From positions 1-6,036 of the forward strand of contig JAJYKO010000387.1 of the NCBI GenBank assembly GCA_021788565.1: DNA of 6,036 bases. The letters are read 5' to 3'. This DNA is from Chloroflexota bacterium (GTDB lineage Bacteria > Chloroflexota > UBA6077). Position 1 is the stretch's first letter, and the number at the start of each line of letters is the position of its first letter. Below, piece after piece: positions 1-6,036 of this stretch. The translations under genes were made by a program, and so were the position numbers. Under the pieces are notes generated by a model. That model worked only from the letters and a program-made list of their open reading frames with translations. It ran no database searches and was not told the DNA's origin.

Positions 1-712
1 CTTCATGTCGTTGATGCCGTACCTCGTTCTCGTGGTGGTAGTCGTACTGGGCACAGGTCCATGGTCTCCTCTGCCCGCGGTAAGCCTGTTCCAGGCTAAG
101 GTTCTCGCAAACTCCTCGATCACTCACCAGCCGGTTGCGGCCCTCTTCAACTTCGCACCATTCGTGGGCGGAACGTTCGTGCTGATATCCTGGGCGGTGA
201 TAGCCGTGATTTTGCGCGTCGACGGCGCGATGATAAGGCAGGTCTTTACTCGCACGTTCCATCAAATGTGGGGCGCCCTGCTGGTGGGCCCGTTCATCTT
301 CGGCCTGGCTTACGTCTTCAACTTCTCGGGGATGGCTGCTTCGCTTGCCGATGGCTTCTCCAAGATTGGGCCCGCGTTCATCCTGCTGTCGCCAATTCTG
401 GGGTGGATCGCCGTTGCTCTCTCGGGTAGCAACACTTCGGCGAACGCCATCTTCGGCGCCTTCCAGACGACCGTGGGGAAACTGCTTGGCTTCCCGGTCA
501 TGCTCCTGCCCTCTCTGAACTCGGTGGGCGCCGAGGTTGGGAAGCCAGTAGCGCCGCAAACCGCAAGCGTTGGTGTGTCGACCAGCCACTTTGTCCGCAA
601 CGAGGGGGAGATTATCCGGCATAACATGGGGTGGACGTTGGTTGTATTGACGTACCTGATAGTGGTGGGCCTGCTTTACTACTTCGTGCTGCCTGCAGCT
701 ATGCGGCTATAG
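1..712 (+). CDS. lldP: L-lactate/glycolate permease (LldP family), C-terminal part
   Basis: An inner-membrane transporter that would import L-lactate, glycolate or related 2-hydroxy-acids with protons. The reading frame is open to the left edge (first full codon at base 2) and ends at TAG 710-712, so about 236 residues remain. Family members are usually about 500-560 residues, so the N-terminal half lies outside. The ATG at base 5 is an internal methionine, not a start. Numbering from that Met, hydrophobic segments lie near 3-16, 47-70, 89-108, 121-141 and 211-232. The family signature is clear: GWIAVALSGSNTSANAIFGAFQ at about 133-154 corresponds to the conserved GW.....GS.TS.NALFG block. It is followed by a segment ending in GKPVAPQTASVGV, the counterpart of the GK.ISPQS.A block. 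The C-terminus ends in a final helix, as in LldP. Whether lactate or glycolate is the substrate cannot be decided here. Family assignment is firm. Confidence 0.88.
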   Translation, partial: FMSLMPYLVLVVVVVLGTGPWSPLPAVSLFQAKVLANSSITHQPVAALFNFAPFVGGTFVLISWAVIAVILRVDGAMIRQVFTRTFHQMWGALLVGPFIFGLAYVFNFSGMAASLADGFSKIGPAFILLSPILGWIAVALSGSNTSANAIFGAFQTTVGKLLGFPVMLLPSLNSVGAEVGKPVAPQTASVGVSTSHFVRNEGEIIRHNMGWTLVVLTYLIVVGLLYYFVLPAAMRL

Positions 713-742
713 CGTTTAGCGCTGTCCCGGGAGGTTTATGCT

Positions 743-837
743 GGGAGGGCGAAATTCCTGCTGAGCCGCATGGTTGGGTACCCACGGGCGGCTTGCCAGG
801 ACGTGAGGCGAGCGAGCGCAGCCTCACGCGCCCTCCC
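743..837. repeat. Structured intergenic element, three-way-junction inverted repeats; probable dispersed repeat
   Basis: The element is bounded by a perfect 9-bp inverted repeat, gggagggcg (743-751) and cgccctccc (829-837). Inside are two further arms. Arm A (756-801) pairs tcctg 756-760 with cagga 797-801 and agccgc 764-769 with gcggct 788-793, joined by one C·C mismatch and two G·T wobbles. Its loop contains the 10-bp palindrome tgggtaccca (775-784). Arm B pairs cgtgaggc 802-809 with gcctcacg 821-828 around an 11-nt loop. Arm A, arm B and the outer stem abut without gaps; only 752-755 is unpaired at the junction. The forward translation contains WEGEIPAEP, close to a spurious peptide (WEGEAPAEP) that I recall from dispersed GGGAGGGCGAGGCTCC-type repeats in planctomycete-like genomes. 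That link is from memory and unverified. The pairing itself is read directly. No second copy is in the window. Confidence 0.6.
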
Positions 838-924
838 GAACTATGCCCAGGCACCGGCAGGGCGGCACGGGATTTGCGCATACTGCCACGACTGACACTT
901 CATTTCGAGGTTTTGAAACTCAGG

Positions 925-1782
925 GTGACCCCACTAGCTGCACTTTCCTACTCTTTCCTCTTTGGGCTTCTGCACGGGGTCCTGCCGGACGAGCACACCT
1001 GGCCTATCACCTTTAGCTACGCCATCGGCGGCGCCAGCGGCAGGGAAGGCATGAAGGCGGGCCTATTCTTTTCCGCCGCGTTCACTATCCAACGCATGTT
1101 GATTTCCGAGCTGGCGTACCTCGCTCTCGCCCCATTTCTTCTGTCTTCATCCATAAATGGGGTTGTGTACATTGTCGTCGGCCTCGCCATGTCGGCCGCC
1201 GGTGCGATCGTTCTTAGCCGGAACCGCTACCCCCATCTTCACGTCGTCGGGCACCATCACGAAGAACCTATGCCGAAAGAAACGACGAGGGACCTGTTCG
1301 GGCGACATCATTCGCAGATGAAGGACTCGGCGCCACCACCGACGCATTGGGCGATCATCCATGGCTTCATCGCCGGTTTTGGCTTCGGCGGCTTCTCGCT
1401 CTTCGTGAACGGCGTCGCGGCACCTGCCATGTCCAGCCCATGGCTGGGCTTCATGCCGGGAATGGTCTTCGGGCTCGGCACAATGATATCGCTGGCGATC
1501 ATCGGGGCTCTCTTTGGCGCGTCTTTGCGCTGGGCACACTCGCTGTCAGAGCTGGAGATCAAGCGGATCGGAGGGCAAACGGGAGGAAGAACGCTGTTCT
1601 TCGGGGGGCTGCTCTTTGGAGTCGCCGGCATCGTGACCCTGCTGGGATTGGACCGCAATTTGCCCATCGATCCGGGGTACGCTCTGATCGGGCTATTCAT
1701 GATCGTAATCGCGATCCCGGCCTTCATCTATTCACTGAAAGAGGTTCTGACGGCGCGCGAGCAACCGCCTGCCGCGGGCTAG
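925..1782 (+). CDS. Polytopic membrane protein, putative nickel/cobalt-type metal transporter
   Basis: Probably moves a divalent metal across the cytoplasmic membrane; substrate and direction are inferred. From GTG 925 it is 285 residues with about seven hydrophobic segments (near 3-20, 45-68, 77-97, 143-165, 175-199, 223-241, 251-270). The first helix runs into HGVLPDEH (His17, Asp22, Glu23, His24), resembling the HX4DH signature of NiCoT nickel/cobalt permeases and the related His motif of RcnA, but with one extra residue (HX4DEH). A long loop at 104-141 is His-rich (HLH, GHHHEE, RHH), as in RcnA-type exporters, and is followed by HWAIIHGFIAGFGFG. UreH- or TauE/SafE-like membrane proteins are the main alternative. 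The start is uncertain. The frame is open back to an ATG at 631, but that lies inside lldP and would add about 98 hydrophilic residues crossing the repeat. TTG 913 has gagg only 2 nt upstream; GTG 925 has it 14 nt upstream. Neither is ideal. Confidence 0.7.
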   Translation: MTPLAALSYSFLFGLLHGVLPDEHTWPITFSYAIGGASGREGMKAGLFFSAAFTIQRMLISELAYLALAPFLLSSSINGVVYIVVGLAMSAAGAIVLSRNRYPHLHVVGHHHEEPMPKETTRDLFGRHHSQMKDSAPPPTHWAIIHGFIAGFGFGGFSLFVNGVAAPAMSSPWLGFMPGMVFGLGTMISLAIIGALFGASLRWAHSLSELEIKRIGGQTGGRTLFFGGLLFGVAGIVTLLGLDRNLPIDPGYALIGLFMIVIAIPAFIYSLKEVLTAREQPPAAG

Positions 1783-1913
1783 CGAGCAGTGCCTATGACC
1801 CGCTCTTGTGCGCCACTTGGCTGGGTGGGTCCAGATGAGGCCCCGGTCTTGCTTCTAGGGAAGAGTAATGGCTCTGCTAGAGCTCACTTGGAGACATTTC
1901 GGGGACGGTGACT

Positions 1914-3143
1914 ATGTTTGGACAGCGTTTGACTTCTTGGCGCACCGCAGTTGTGCTCTTTGTGGCAATAGCTCTTGTGGCGCTCTCCGTACCAGGCACG
2001 GCGGTTCTCGCTGCGCCGGTGACGAACGCGTGGACCTCGCCGACTAGCTACACAATCTCCTATCTAGGCCGCGACGTGGCAGGCGGGGCCGACCATTACC
2101 AGGTCCAGGTAGGACCGGGAGCAACCCTTTTCGCCATCGGGGCCGACTCGATGCCGCTTCTCCCCGCGATGCAGGCCTACGGGCTAGTGACCGATGCGTA
2201 CCAGAAGGCGTTCCCTGGCCATGCACCTCAAGACATTCAGCCCGGCCAGGTCTTCAGCTTCTCTGCGCCGGCTGGAACTCTCGTAAGCACCCAGTGGCGC
2301 ACCCAGGGCACTGTGACGGAGTACCGATCCCTGCTTGGAGATACCCTCTGGTTACATTCGGCCCAGAACGACCCTATCGCCTTCCGAGTGATAAGGGCGT
2401 CCAATCCGAACCAGGAGGAGGTCGCTCCGAACCTGACGGCCAATGCAACCCCGTATCAGCTGGCCCAGAGAATATACGGCGGGACTGATCCCAGCTTCAA
2501 ACCGGATTTCATTCAGGTATGGAATGCGGAGCAGCTGATTCAGGGAAACGCGTCCACCATAACGATCGACCTGACCAGGAAGCATCTCGACAGTTTTCAG
2601 GATATCAAGGGCAGCGCGCAGCTCGGCGGGAAGACCAGCAGCGGGGCGCAGATCTACTGGTTCCGCTCCGGCAAGCTCGCCAGCGAGCTGTTCCGCGTGG
2701 ACGACAGCATAGGTAACAGCACGAGCCTTCAGGCGCTGCCGGATCTGTTGCGCGTGTACTACTACAGGGACGGCACTGTCGAGGTTTACAGGAAGACGGG
2801 CGTCACAGGATTCCTGAGCTCGCAGCAGCCTTCCGACACCGAGTGGGCAAAGGCGTTCGCCGACTTTGGAGGATTGCAGTCTCCTCCAACTCAGTGGGAT
2901 CTGGGCCAGCCAGAATCTGGCACGACAGCTCAGGAACTGAGTCACATTGGGATCACCGTGCTGCGTTTCGAGCCGGTCCAGCAGTTCCAGGGAAACGCCT
3001 TCACTCAACTTCTTAACGCTCTCTTTTCCCTGATGCAGCGCGGGAAGGGCCAGGCTGCGTCCCAGGCCAGCCACGGTTTCGGCCTGCAGACGATTACCCA
3101 GTGGTTATCGAAGCTTGTTTCTCCCCAGCGGCCCCTGACGTGA
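1914..3143 (+). CDS. Secreted protein with two LysM-like segments, function unknown
   Basis: An exported 409-residue protein that I do not recognise as a named family. The N-terminus is a classical Sec signal: basic start (RLTSWR), hydrophobic core at about 11-27, and probable cleavage after Ala33 in AVLA|AP. Two segments resemble degenerate LysM peptidoglycan-binding modules. Residues 62-118 begin YQVQVGPGATLFAIG and end IQPGQVFSF, matching the Y.V..G.TL..IA ... I.PGQ.. pattern with a longer middle. Residues 178-220 run from ATPYQLAQRIYGG through IQVWNAEQLIQG to STITIDL. Residues about 225-409 match nothing I know; they contain an aromatic strand-like stretch (VYYYRDGTVEVYRKTG, 281-296) and end in an amphipathic tail. 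No catalytic motif, lipobox, sortase motif or C-terminal anchor was seen. ATG 1914 is preferred because gggga 1901-1905 lies 8 nt upstream; GTG 1908 (two residues longer) is the alternative. Its place just before a class A PBP gene suggests a cell-envelope role. Confidence 0.65.
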   Translation: MFGQRLTSWRTAVVLFVAIALVALSVPGTAVLAAPVTNAWTSPTSYTISYLGRDVAGGADHYQVQVGPGATLFAIGADSMPLLPAMQAYGLVTDAYQKAFPGHAPQDIQPGQVFSFSAPAGTLVSTQWRTQGTVTEYRSLLGDTLWLHSAQNDPIAFRVIRASNPNQEEVAPNLTANATPYQLAQRIYGGTDPSFKPDFIQVWNAEQLIQGNASTITIDLTRKHLDSFQDIKGSAQLGGKTSSGAQIYWFRSGKLASELFRVDDSIGNSTSLQALPDLLRVYYYRDGTVEVYRKTGVTGFLSSQQPSDTEWAKAFADFGGLQSPPTQWDLGQPESGTTAQELSHIGITVLRFEPVQQFQGNAFTQLLNALFSLMQRGKGQAASQASHGFGLQTITQWLSKLVSPQRPLT

Positions 3144-3156
3144 GCACTTGGGTGAG

Positions 3157-3240
3157 AGGAGATAAGACCTGAAGAGGTGGCCGCTAGGAGCACCTGTATC
3201 CCGTAGGTGGCTGGTGACCGAGAACGATAGGATGAAGTAG
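3157..3240 (+). promoter_or_regulatory. Possible leader ORF and alternative hairpins before the PBP gene
   Basis: The 99-bp gap between the LysM-like gene and the PBP gene contains a purine-rich ribosome-binding-like sequence (aggag, 3157-3161). Seven bases later an in-frame CTG (3169) opens a 23-codon frame (LKRWPLGAPVSRRW...). It closes at TAG 3238-3240, two bases before the PBP ATG at 3243. Within it the sequence cacct (3191-3195) can pair with aggtg at 3175-3179 or with aggtg at 3205-3209, giving two mutually exclusive 5-bp hairpins; aggtggc is a direct repeat at 3175-3181 and 3205-3211. This could be a coupling or attenuation leader, but CTG starts are rare and the stems are short. The PBP start has its own plausible site (agga, 3229-3232, 10 nt upstream). 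Confidence 0.2.
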
Positions 3241-3242
3241 AT

Positions 3243-5507
3243 ATGGCACAGAGTAATCCCTTTCGCCGCACCGGCGAACGACAGGATCTGAAAAAGGCGG
3301 CGGGGCTGACAGGGCGATACCTGGACCACACCCGGACGAGGCGGCTTGCCCGACGCCCGAGGAGTCCCTTCGGCCTCAGGTTCTTCCTACTGTTCGCGCT
3401 GACTCTGTTCGGCGCGTTCACCGTGGTGATGTTCGGCGAGGCTGCAGCCGCTTTCGCCGCGTACACCACCGACCTGCCGCCGGTTTCGGACCTCTCGTCC
3501 GGGATGTCTTTCAAGACTACCCGCATCCTCGACCGAAATGGGAACCTCCTGTATGAGATTGACAACAGCAATGGTGGACGCAGATTACCTATCGCGTTGA
3601 GCAAGGTCTCTCCCAGTGTGATCGATGCCAGTATCGCCACCGAGGACAAGAACTTCTACACCGATCCGGGCGTTGACCCGCTGGGTATCGCGAGGGCTGT
3701 CATTCAGGACCTCACCAGTGGCAGTCTGGCGCAGGGCGGAAGCACCATTACGCAGCAACTGGCCAAGAACGTTCTTATCGCCCGTCCGGAACGAACACAG
3801 AAGACGTACGTGCGAAAGATCCAAGAGATGGTTCTTGCCTTCAAGATCACTCAGATTTACTCGAAGAACGACATCTTGCAGATGTACCTGAACCGCATCT
3901 ACTACGGCCACCAATCGTATGGTATCGAGGCAGCGGCCGAGACCTACTTCGGCAAACACGCCAATCAGCTTGACCTCGCGGAGGCATCTATGCTGGCGGG
4001 GCTGCCCCAGGCTCCGAGCGAGTACGACCCCGTCGTCCACCTTAACGCCGCCAAACAGCGCCAGGCGCACGTGCTGGACCGGATGGTGACTCAGGGGTAC
4101 ATCACCCCTCAACAAGCGGATCAGGCAAAAGCGGAGAAGCTGAATATCAAGACCAGTCCCGACGTTCCATTTCACGCTCCCCACTTCGTGATGTACGTGA
4201 AGCAGTTGCTGGAGCAGAAGTACGGTCCAGACGTACTGTACGACCAGGGGCTGACAGTCACAACGACGCTGGATCTGAACATGAACAGGATAGCCCAGCA
4301 GGCCATTCAGGCCCACATCACCAGCCTGGAGCGCCTGCAGGCCAACAACGCGGCTCTCGTGGCCATCGATCCGAAGACGGGAGAGATCCTCTCCATGGTC
4401 GGAAGCCGCGATTACTACGACAATTCGATCTCGGGAGAGGTCAATATGGCCACATCCCCGAGGCAGACGGGCTCGACCATCAAACCTCTGGAGTATGCGC
4501 TCGCCTTCATGAAAGGCCTTGGGCCTGAGTCGGTGATCCTGGATACGCCTACGGCCTTTCCGAATACTTCTCCTAGCCTGCCGCCATACCAGCCGCACAA
4601 CTTCGACTACACCTTCGGCGGCCCGATGACGATACGCTGGGCTCTCGCGAACTCCCGGAACGTTCCCGCGGTCAAGACGCTGATGTACGACACGATACCT
4701 GACTTTGTGAAGTTCGCCGGAGAGTTGGGGGTTCATCTCTCCGACGCGTCGCAGTACGGTTTGAGTCTCGGGTTGGGAGCGGATGGTGTGAGCCTGCTCG
4801 ACATGGTGGGCGCCTACTCGGCACTGGATAACAATGGGGTATACAACCCGCCCGTGGCTATCCTGAAGATCACCGACTGGCAGGGCAACGTCCTGTACCA
4901 GTACCACCCGCAGGGCGGGCAGCAGGTGGTGAGCCCTGACGAGGCTTATATGGTCACCAGCATTCTGTCGGACAACTGGGCGAGGACTCCCCTTGAAGGC
5001 GCCAACAGCCCCCTGCTGTTGAACATTCCCGATGCCGCCAAGACCGGCTCCACCGACAGCTACAAGGACGCGTGGACAATAGGTTACACGCCAGACCTGA
5101 CGGCCGGGGTCTGGGTAGGAAACACCAACGACCAGCCGATGCACGAGGTGCTGGGCGTCATGGGCGCAGGATACATCTGGCAGACCTTCATGGAAGACGT
5201 GCATAAGGGGAAACCTGTGCAGAACTTCGTCCCCCCGCCCGGAGTCCAGGAATTCAAGGTCTGCCAGGCAACTGGACAACCGGCGACGGCTGGGTGCCAG
5301 GGCACGGTGCTGACCGAGGTGTGGCCGAGGCACTACACCCCTGCCCAGTACGTTTTGATCCCCGGTCTCGCCGGCAATCAGTCTCCCAAGGACTTCGCCG
5401 GCAGGGGCGTCCTTGGCCAGACCGTCTCGCCCACGGGGGTCGACTTGCAGGGACTTCCTACCAAGCGGCCCGGGCAGATCGCCGCCGGGAATCAGGCACA
5501 GCCGTGA
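3243..5507 (+). CDS. Class A penicillin-binding protein (PBP1a type), bifunctional
   Basis: Membrane-anchored peptidoglycan synthase of 754 residues: it polymerises lipid II into glycan strands and cross-links the stem peptides outside the membrane. A basic cytoplasmic N-terminus (1-43) precedes one membrane anchor at about 44-66. The GT51 glycosyltransferase domain (about 95-265) has catalytic Glu134 in EDKNFY, GGSTITQQLAKN from 165, RKIQE with Glu195, and ILQMYLNRIYYG. The transpeptidase domain (about 371-650) has nucleophile Ser411 and Lys414 (STIK), the SxN motif Ser471-Arg-Asn473, and Lys600-Thr-Gly-Ser. All active-site motifs are present, so it should be active. Motif 1 carries Asp141 where most GT51 enzymes have His. 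The C-terminal tail (about 655-754) is Pro/Gly-rich with Cys674 and Cys685 in CQATGQPATAGC. The length is normal for the class. ATG 3243 is chosen for agga at 3229-3232 and the basic N-terminus that follows it. It lies 99 bp after the secreted LysM-like gene. Confidence 0.96.
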   Translation: MAQSNPFRRTGERQDLKKAAGLTGRYLDHTRTRRLARRPRSPFGLRFFLLFALTLFGAFTVVMFGEAAAAFAAYTTDLPPVSDLSSGMSFKTTRILDRNGNLLYEIDNSNGGRRLPIALSKVSPSVIDASIATEDKNFYTDPGVDPLGIARAVIQDLTSGSLAQGGSTITQQLAKNVLIARPERTQKTYVRKIQEMVLAFKITQIYSKNDILQMYLNRIYYGHQSYGIEAAAETYFGKHANQLDLAEASMLAGLPQAPSEYDPVVHLNAAKQRQAHVLDRMVTQGYITPQQADQAKAEKLNIKTSPDVPFHAPHFVMYVKQLLEQKYGPDVLYDQGLTVTTTLDLNMNRIAQQAIQAHITSLERLQANNAALVAIDPKTGEILSMVGSRDYYDNSISGEVNMATSPRQTGSTIKPLEYALAFMKGLGPESVILDTPTAFPNTSPSLPPYQPHNFDYTFGGPMTIRWALANSRNVPAVKTLMYDTIPDFVKFAGELGVHLSDASQYGLSLGLGADGVSLLDMVGAYSALDNNGVYNPPVAILKITDWQGNVLYQYHPQGGQQVVSPDEAYMVTSILSDNWARTPLEGANSPLLLNIPDAAKTGSTDSYKDAWTIGYTPDLTAGVWVGNTNDQPMHEVLGVMGAGYIWQTFMEDVHKGKPVQNFVPPPGVQEFKVCQATGQPATAGCQGTVLTEVWPRHYTPAQYVLIPGLAGNQSPKDFAGRGVLGQTVSPTGVDLQGLPTKRPGQIAAGNQAQP

Positions 5508-5546
5508 GCGTGCTGGTGTTTTGCGTGGGAAAGTCTCCACCTCGCC

Positions 5547-5723
5547 TTGATCGCGGTGGTCGTCGTTGTGGTCTGCAACTTGCAGCCGCAAACTGAGGCA
5601 ACGCGCCTGGCAGAACGGCCCAAGCGGATTCTCACCTGGGCTAGTTTCAACGTGGTTCTTGTTGGGCGCAGCAGTTGGCTGCTCTGGAGGCTATGGGGAG
5701 TGAGCAATGGCGCCGGTCCATAA
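5547..5723 (+). CDS. Candidate small membrane protein, doubtful
   Basis: The 199-bp stretch after the PBP gene holds no confident gene. One frame, the same as the PBP frame, is open from its stop codon to TAA 5721-5723. From TTG 5547 it would give 58 residues: a strongly hydrophobic start (IAVVVVVVCNLQ), a basic middle (RLAERPKR) and a second hydrophobic/aromatic patch (SSWLLWRLWG). The only upstream purine run is gggaaag at 5527-5533, 13 nt away, so the start is weak. It would overlap the HAD gene by 17 bp. A chance open frame is at least as likely. The valine run comes from a gtggtcgtcgttgtggtc tract, which can give a hydrophobic translation by composition alone. No terminator with a T-run was seen in this gap. 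Confidence 0.15.
   Translation: MIAVVVVVVCNLQPQTEATRLAERPKRILTWASFNVVLVGRSSWLLWRLWGVSNGAGP
5695..5700 (+). promoter_or_regulatory. Ribosome-binding site of the HAD hydrolase gene
   Basis: The sequence ggggag ends six bases before ATG 5707, close to ideal Shine-Dalgarno spacing. It fixes the start of the downstream truncated gene, whose HAD motif I begins only 12 residues in. Confidence 0.6.
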
Positions 5724-6036
5724 AGTCGTCTTCCTTCTGGACGTCGACAACACCCTTCTCGACAACGATCACGTCGAGCACGACCTTCGCAAACACCTCG
5801 AGGAAGCGTTCGGGTCCGAGCTCCAGCGGCGATACTGGCAGATATTCGAGCAGCTGCGAGCCGAACTCGGCTACGCCGACTACCTGGGCGCCCTCCAGCG
5901 CTACCGGATCGAGCATCTGCGTGACCCGCATTTGCTGGCCGCTTCCCTCTACCTGCTGGAGTATCCGTTCGCGGACCGCCTGTACCCGCGGGCGCTCGAC
6001 GTCGTCCAGCAACTCGCGGCCTGGGGGCCGACGGTC
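5707..6036 (+). CDS. HAD-superfamily hydrolase, N-terminal part
   Basis: The frame is open from ATG 5707 to the right edge, giving 110 residues without a stop. HAD motif I is clear and in its usual place near the N-terminus: FLLDVDNTLLDND, with nucleophile Asp12, general acid/base Asp14 and Thr16 (DxDxT). The following residues 20-95 are mostly helical and charged (HVEHDLRKHLEEAF, YWQIFEQLRAELGY), as expected for an alpha-helical C1 cap. The last residues (LYPRALDVVQQLAAWGPTV) match the approach to the motif II strand; motif II itself and the Lys and acidic residues of motifs III and IV lie beyond the window. Most such proteins are cytoplasmic phosphatases of small phosphorylated metabolites, but the substrate cannot be inferred. 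A good ribosome-binding site precedes the start. There is no evident functional link to the PBP gene upstream, which ends 199 bp earlier. Confidence 0.85.
   Translation, partial: MAPVHKVVFLLDVDNTLLDNDHVEHDLRKHLEEAFGSELQRRYWQIFEQLRAELGYADYLGALQRYRIEHLRDPHLLAASLYLLEYPFADRLYPRALDVVQQLAAWGPTV

Noticed and set aside
1347..1838. A 163-codon + strand frame inside the transporter gene
   Set aside because: It is a frame-shifted shadow, Arg-rich and without hydrophobic segments, whereas the main frame has coherent membrane helices to its end.
1871..1883. Short hairpin gctct-gct-agagc before the LysM-like gene
   Set aside because: A 5-bp stem with no T-run and no matching promoter elements; TTGCTT (1849) and TAATGG (1866) are only 11 bp apart, too close for a sigma-70 promoter.
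2352..3649. Long minus-strand open frames opposite the LysM-like gene and the start of the PBP gene (2352-3074 and 3005-3649)
   Set aside because: They are low-complexity translations antiparallel to genes with a signal peptide and PBP motifs; no start signals or family features were seen.
5573..5585. Dyad ctgcaa-c-ttgcag in the gap after the PBP gene, as a possible operator
   Set aside because: Six-base arms are expected by chance several times in 6 kb, and no promoter elements with proper spacing were seen around it.
3585..5591. A 668-codon open frame on the minus strand opposite the PBP gene
   Set aside because: It is a shadow of the PBP codon pattern. Its translation is rich in Arg, Val and His without recognisable domains, while the + strand has every expected PBP motif.
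5504..5596. GTG-started 30-codon frame overlapping the PBP stop (GTGA)
   Set aside because: The overlap looks like translational coupling, but the peptide is short, Arg/Gly-rich and featureless, and no ribosome-binding site precedes it.
5618..5641. Weak hairpin gccca/tgggc as a terminator for the PBP gene
   Set aside because: The stem is only 5 bp, the loop is 14 nt, and no T-run follows.

Overview
This 6.0-kb window is a moderately GC-rich stretch of a bacterial chromosome. All five genes I can support lie on the + strand. The best lineage hint is the class A penicillin-binding protein. Its glycosyltransferase motif 1 reads EDKNFYTDPGVD rather than the usual EDxxFxxHxG, a form I associate from memory with Chloroflexota. 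The secreted LysM-like protein and the cytoplasmic HAD protein fit an environmental or thermophilic Chloroflexota-type genome. The assignment is an inference of low to moderate strength.

Layout: (1) Bases 1-712 hold the C-terminal part of an L-lactate/glycolate permease (LldP family), cut by the left edge. (2) Bases 713-924 are non-coding and dominated by an element at 743-837. It can fold as a three-way junction and looks like a dispersed repeat. An open frame runs straight through it, so an automatic start call for the next gene could be placed too far upstream. (3) Bases 925-1782 encode a polytopic membrane protein with an HX4DEH motif and a His-rich loop, probably a nickel/cobalt-type or related metal transporter. 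(4) Bases 1914-3143 encode a secreted protein with two degenerate LysM-like segments and an unrecognised C-terminal half. (5) Bases 3243-5507 encode a complete bifunctional class A PBP (glycosyltransferase plus transpeptidase). (6) Bases 5508-5706 hold no confident gene, only a weak candidate for a small membrane protein. (7) Bases 5707-6036 hold the N-terminus of a HAD-superfamily hydrolase, cut by the right edge.

The only functional link I would argue for is between the LysM-like exported protein and the PBP. They lie 99 bp apart on the same strand, and both would act on or near peptidoglycan. Permease, metal transporter and HAD hydrolase look like unrelated housekeeping neighbours. No CRISPR array, tRNA, rRNA, transposase or convincing rho-independent terminator was seen. 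I found no clear novel multi-gene system. The observations most worth checking are the structured repeat, the possible leader ORF in front of the PBP gene, and the unrecognised half of the LysM-like protein.
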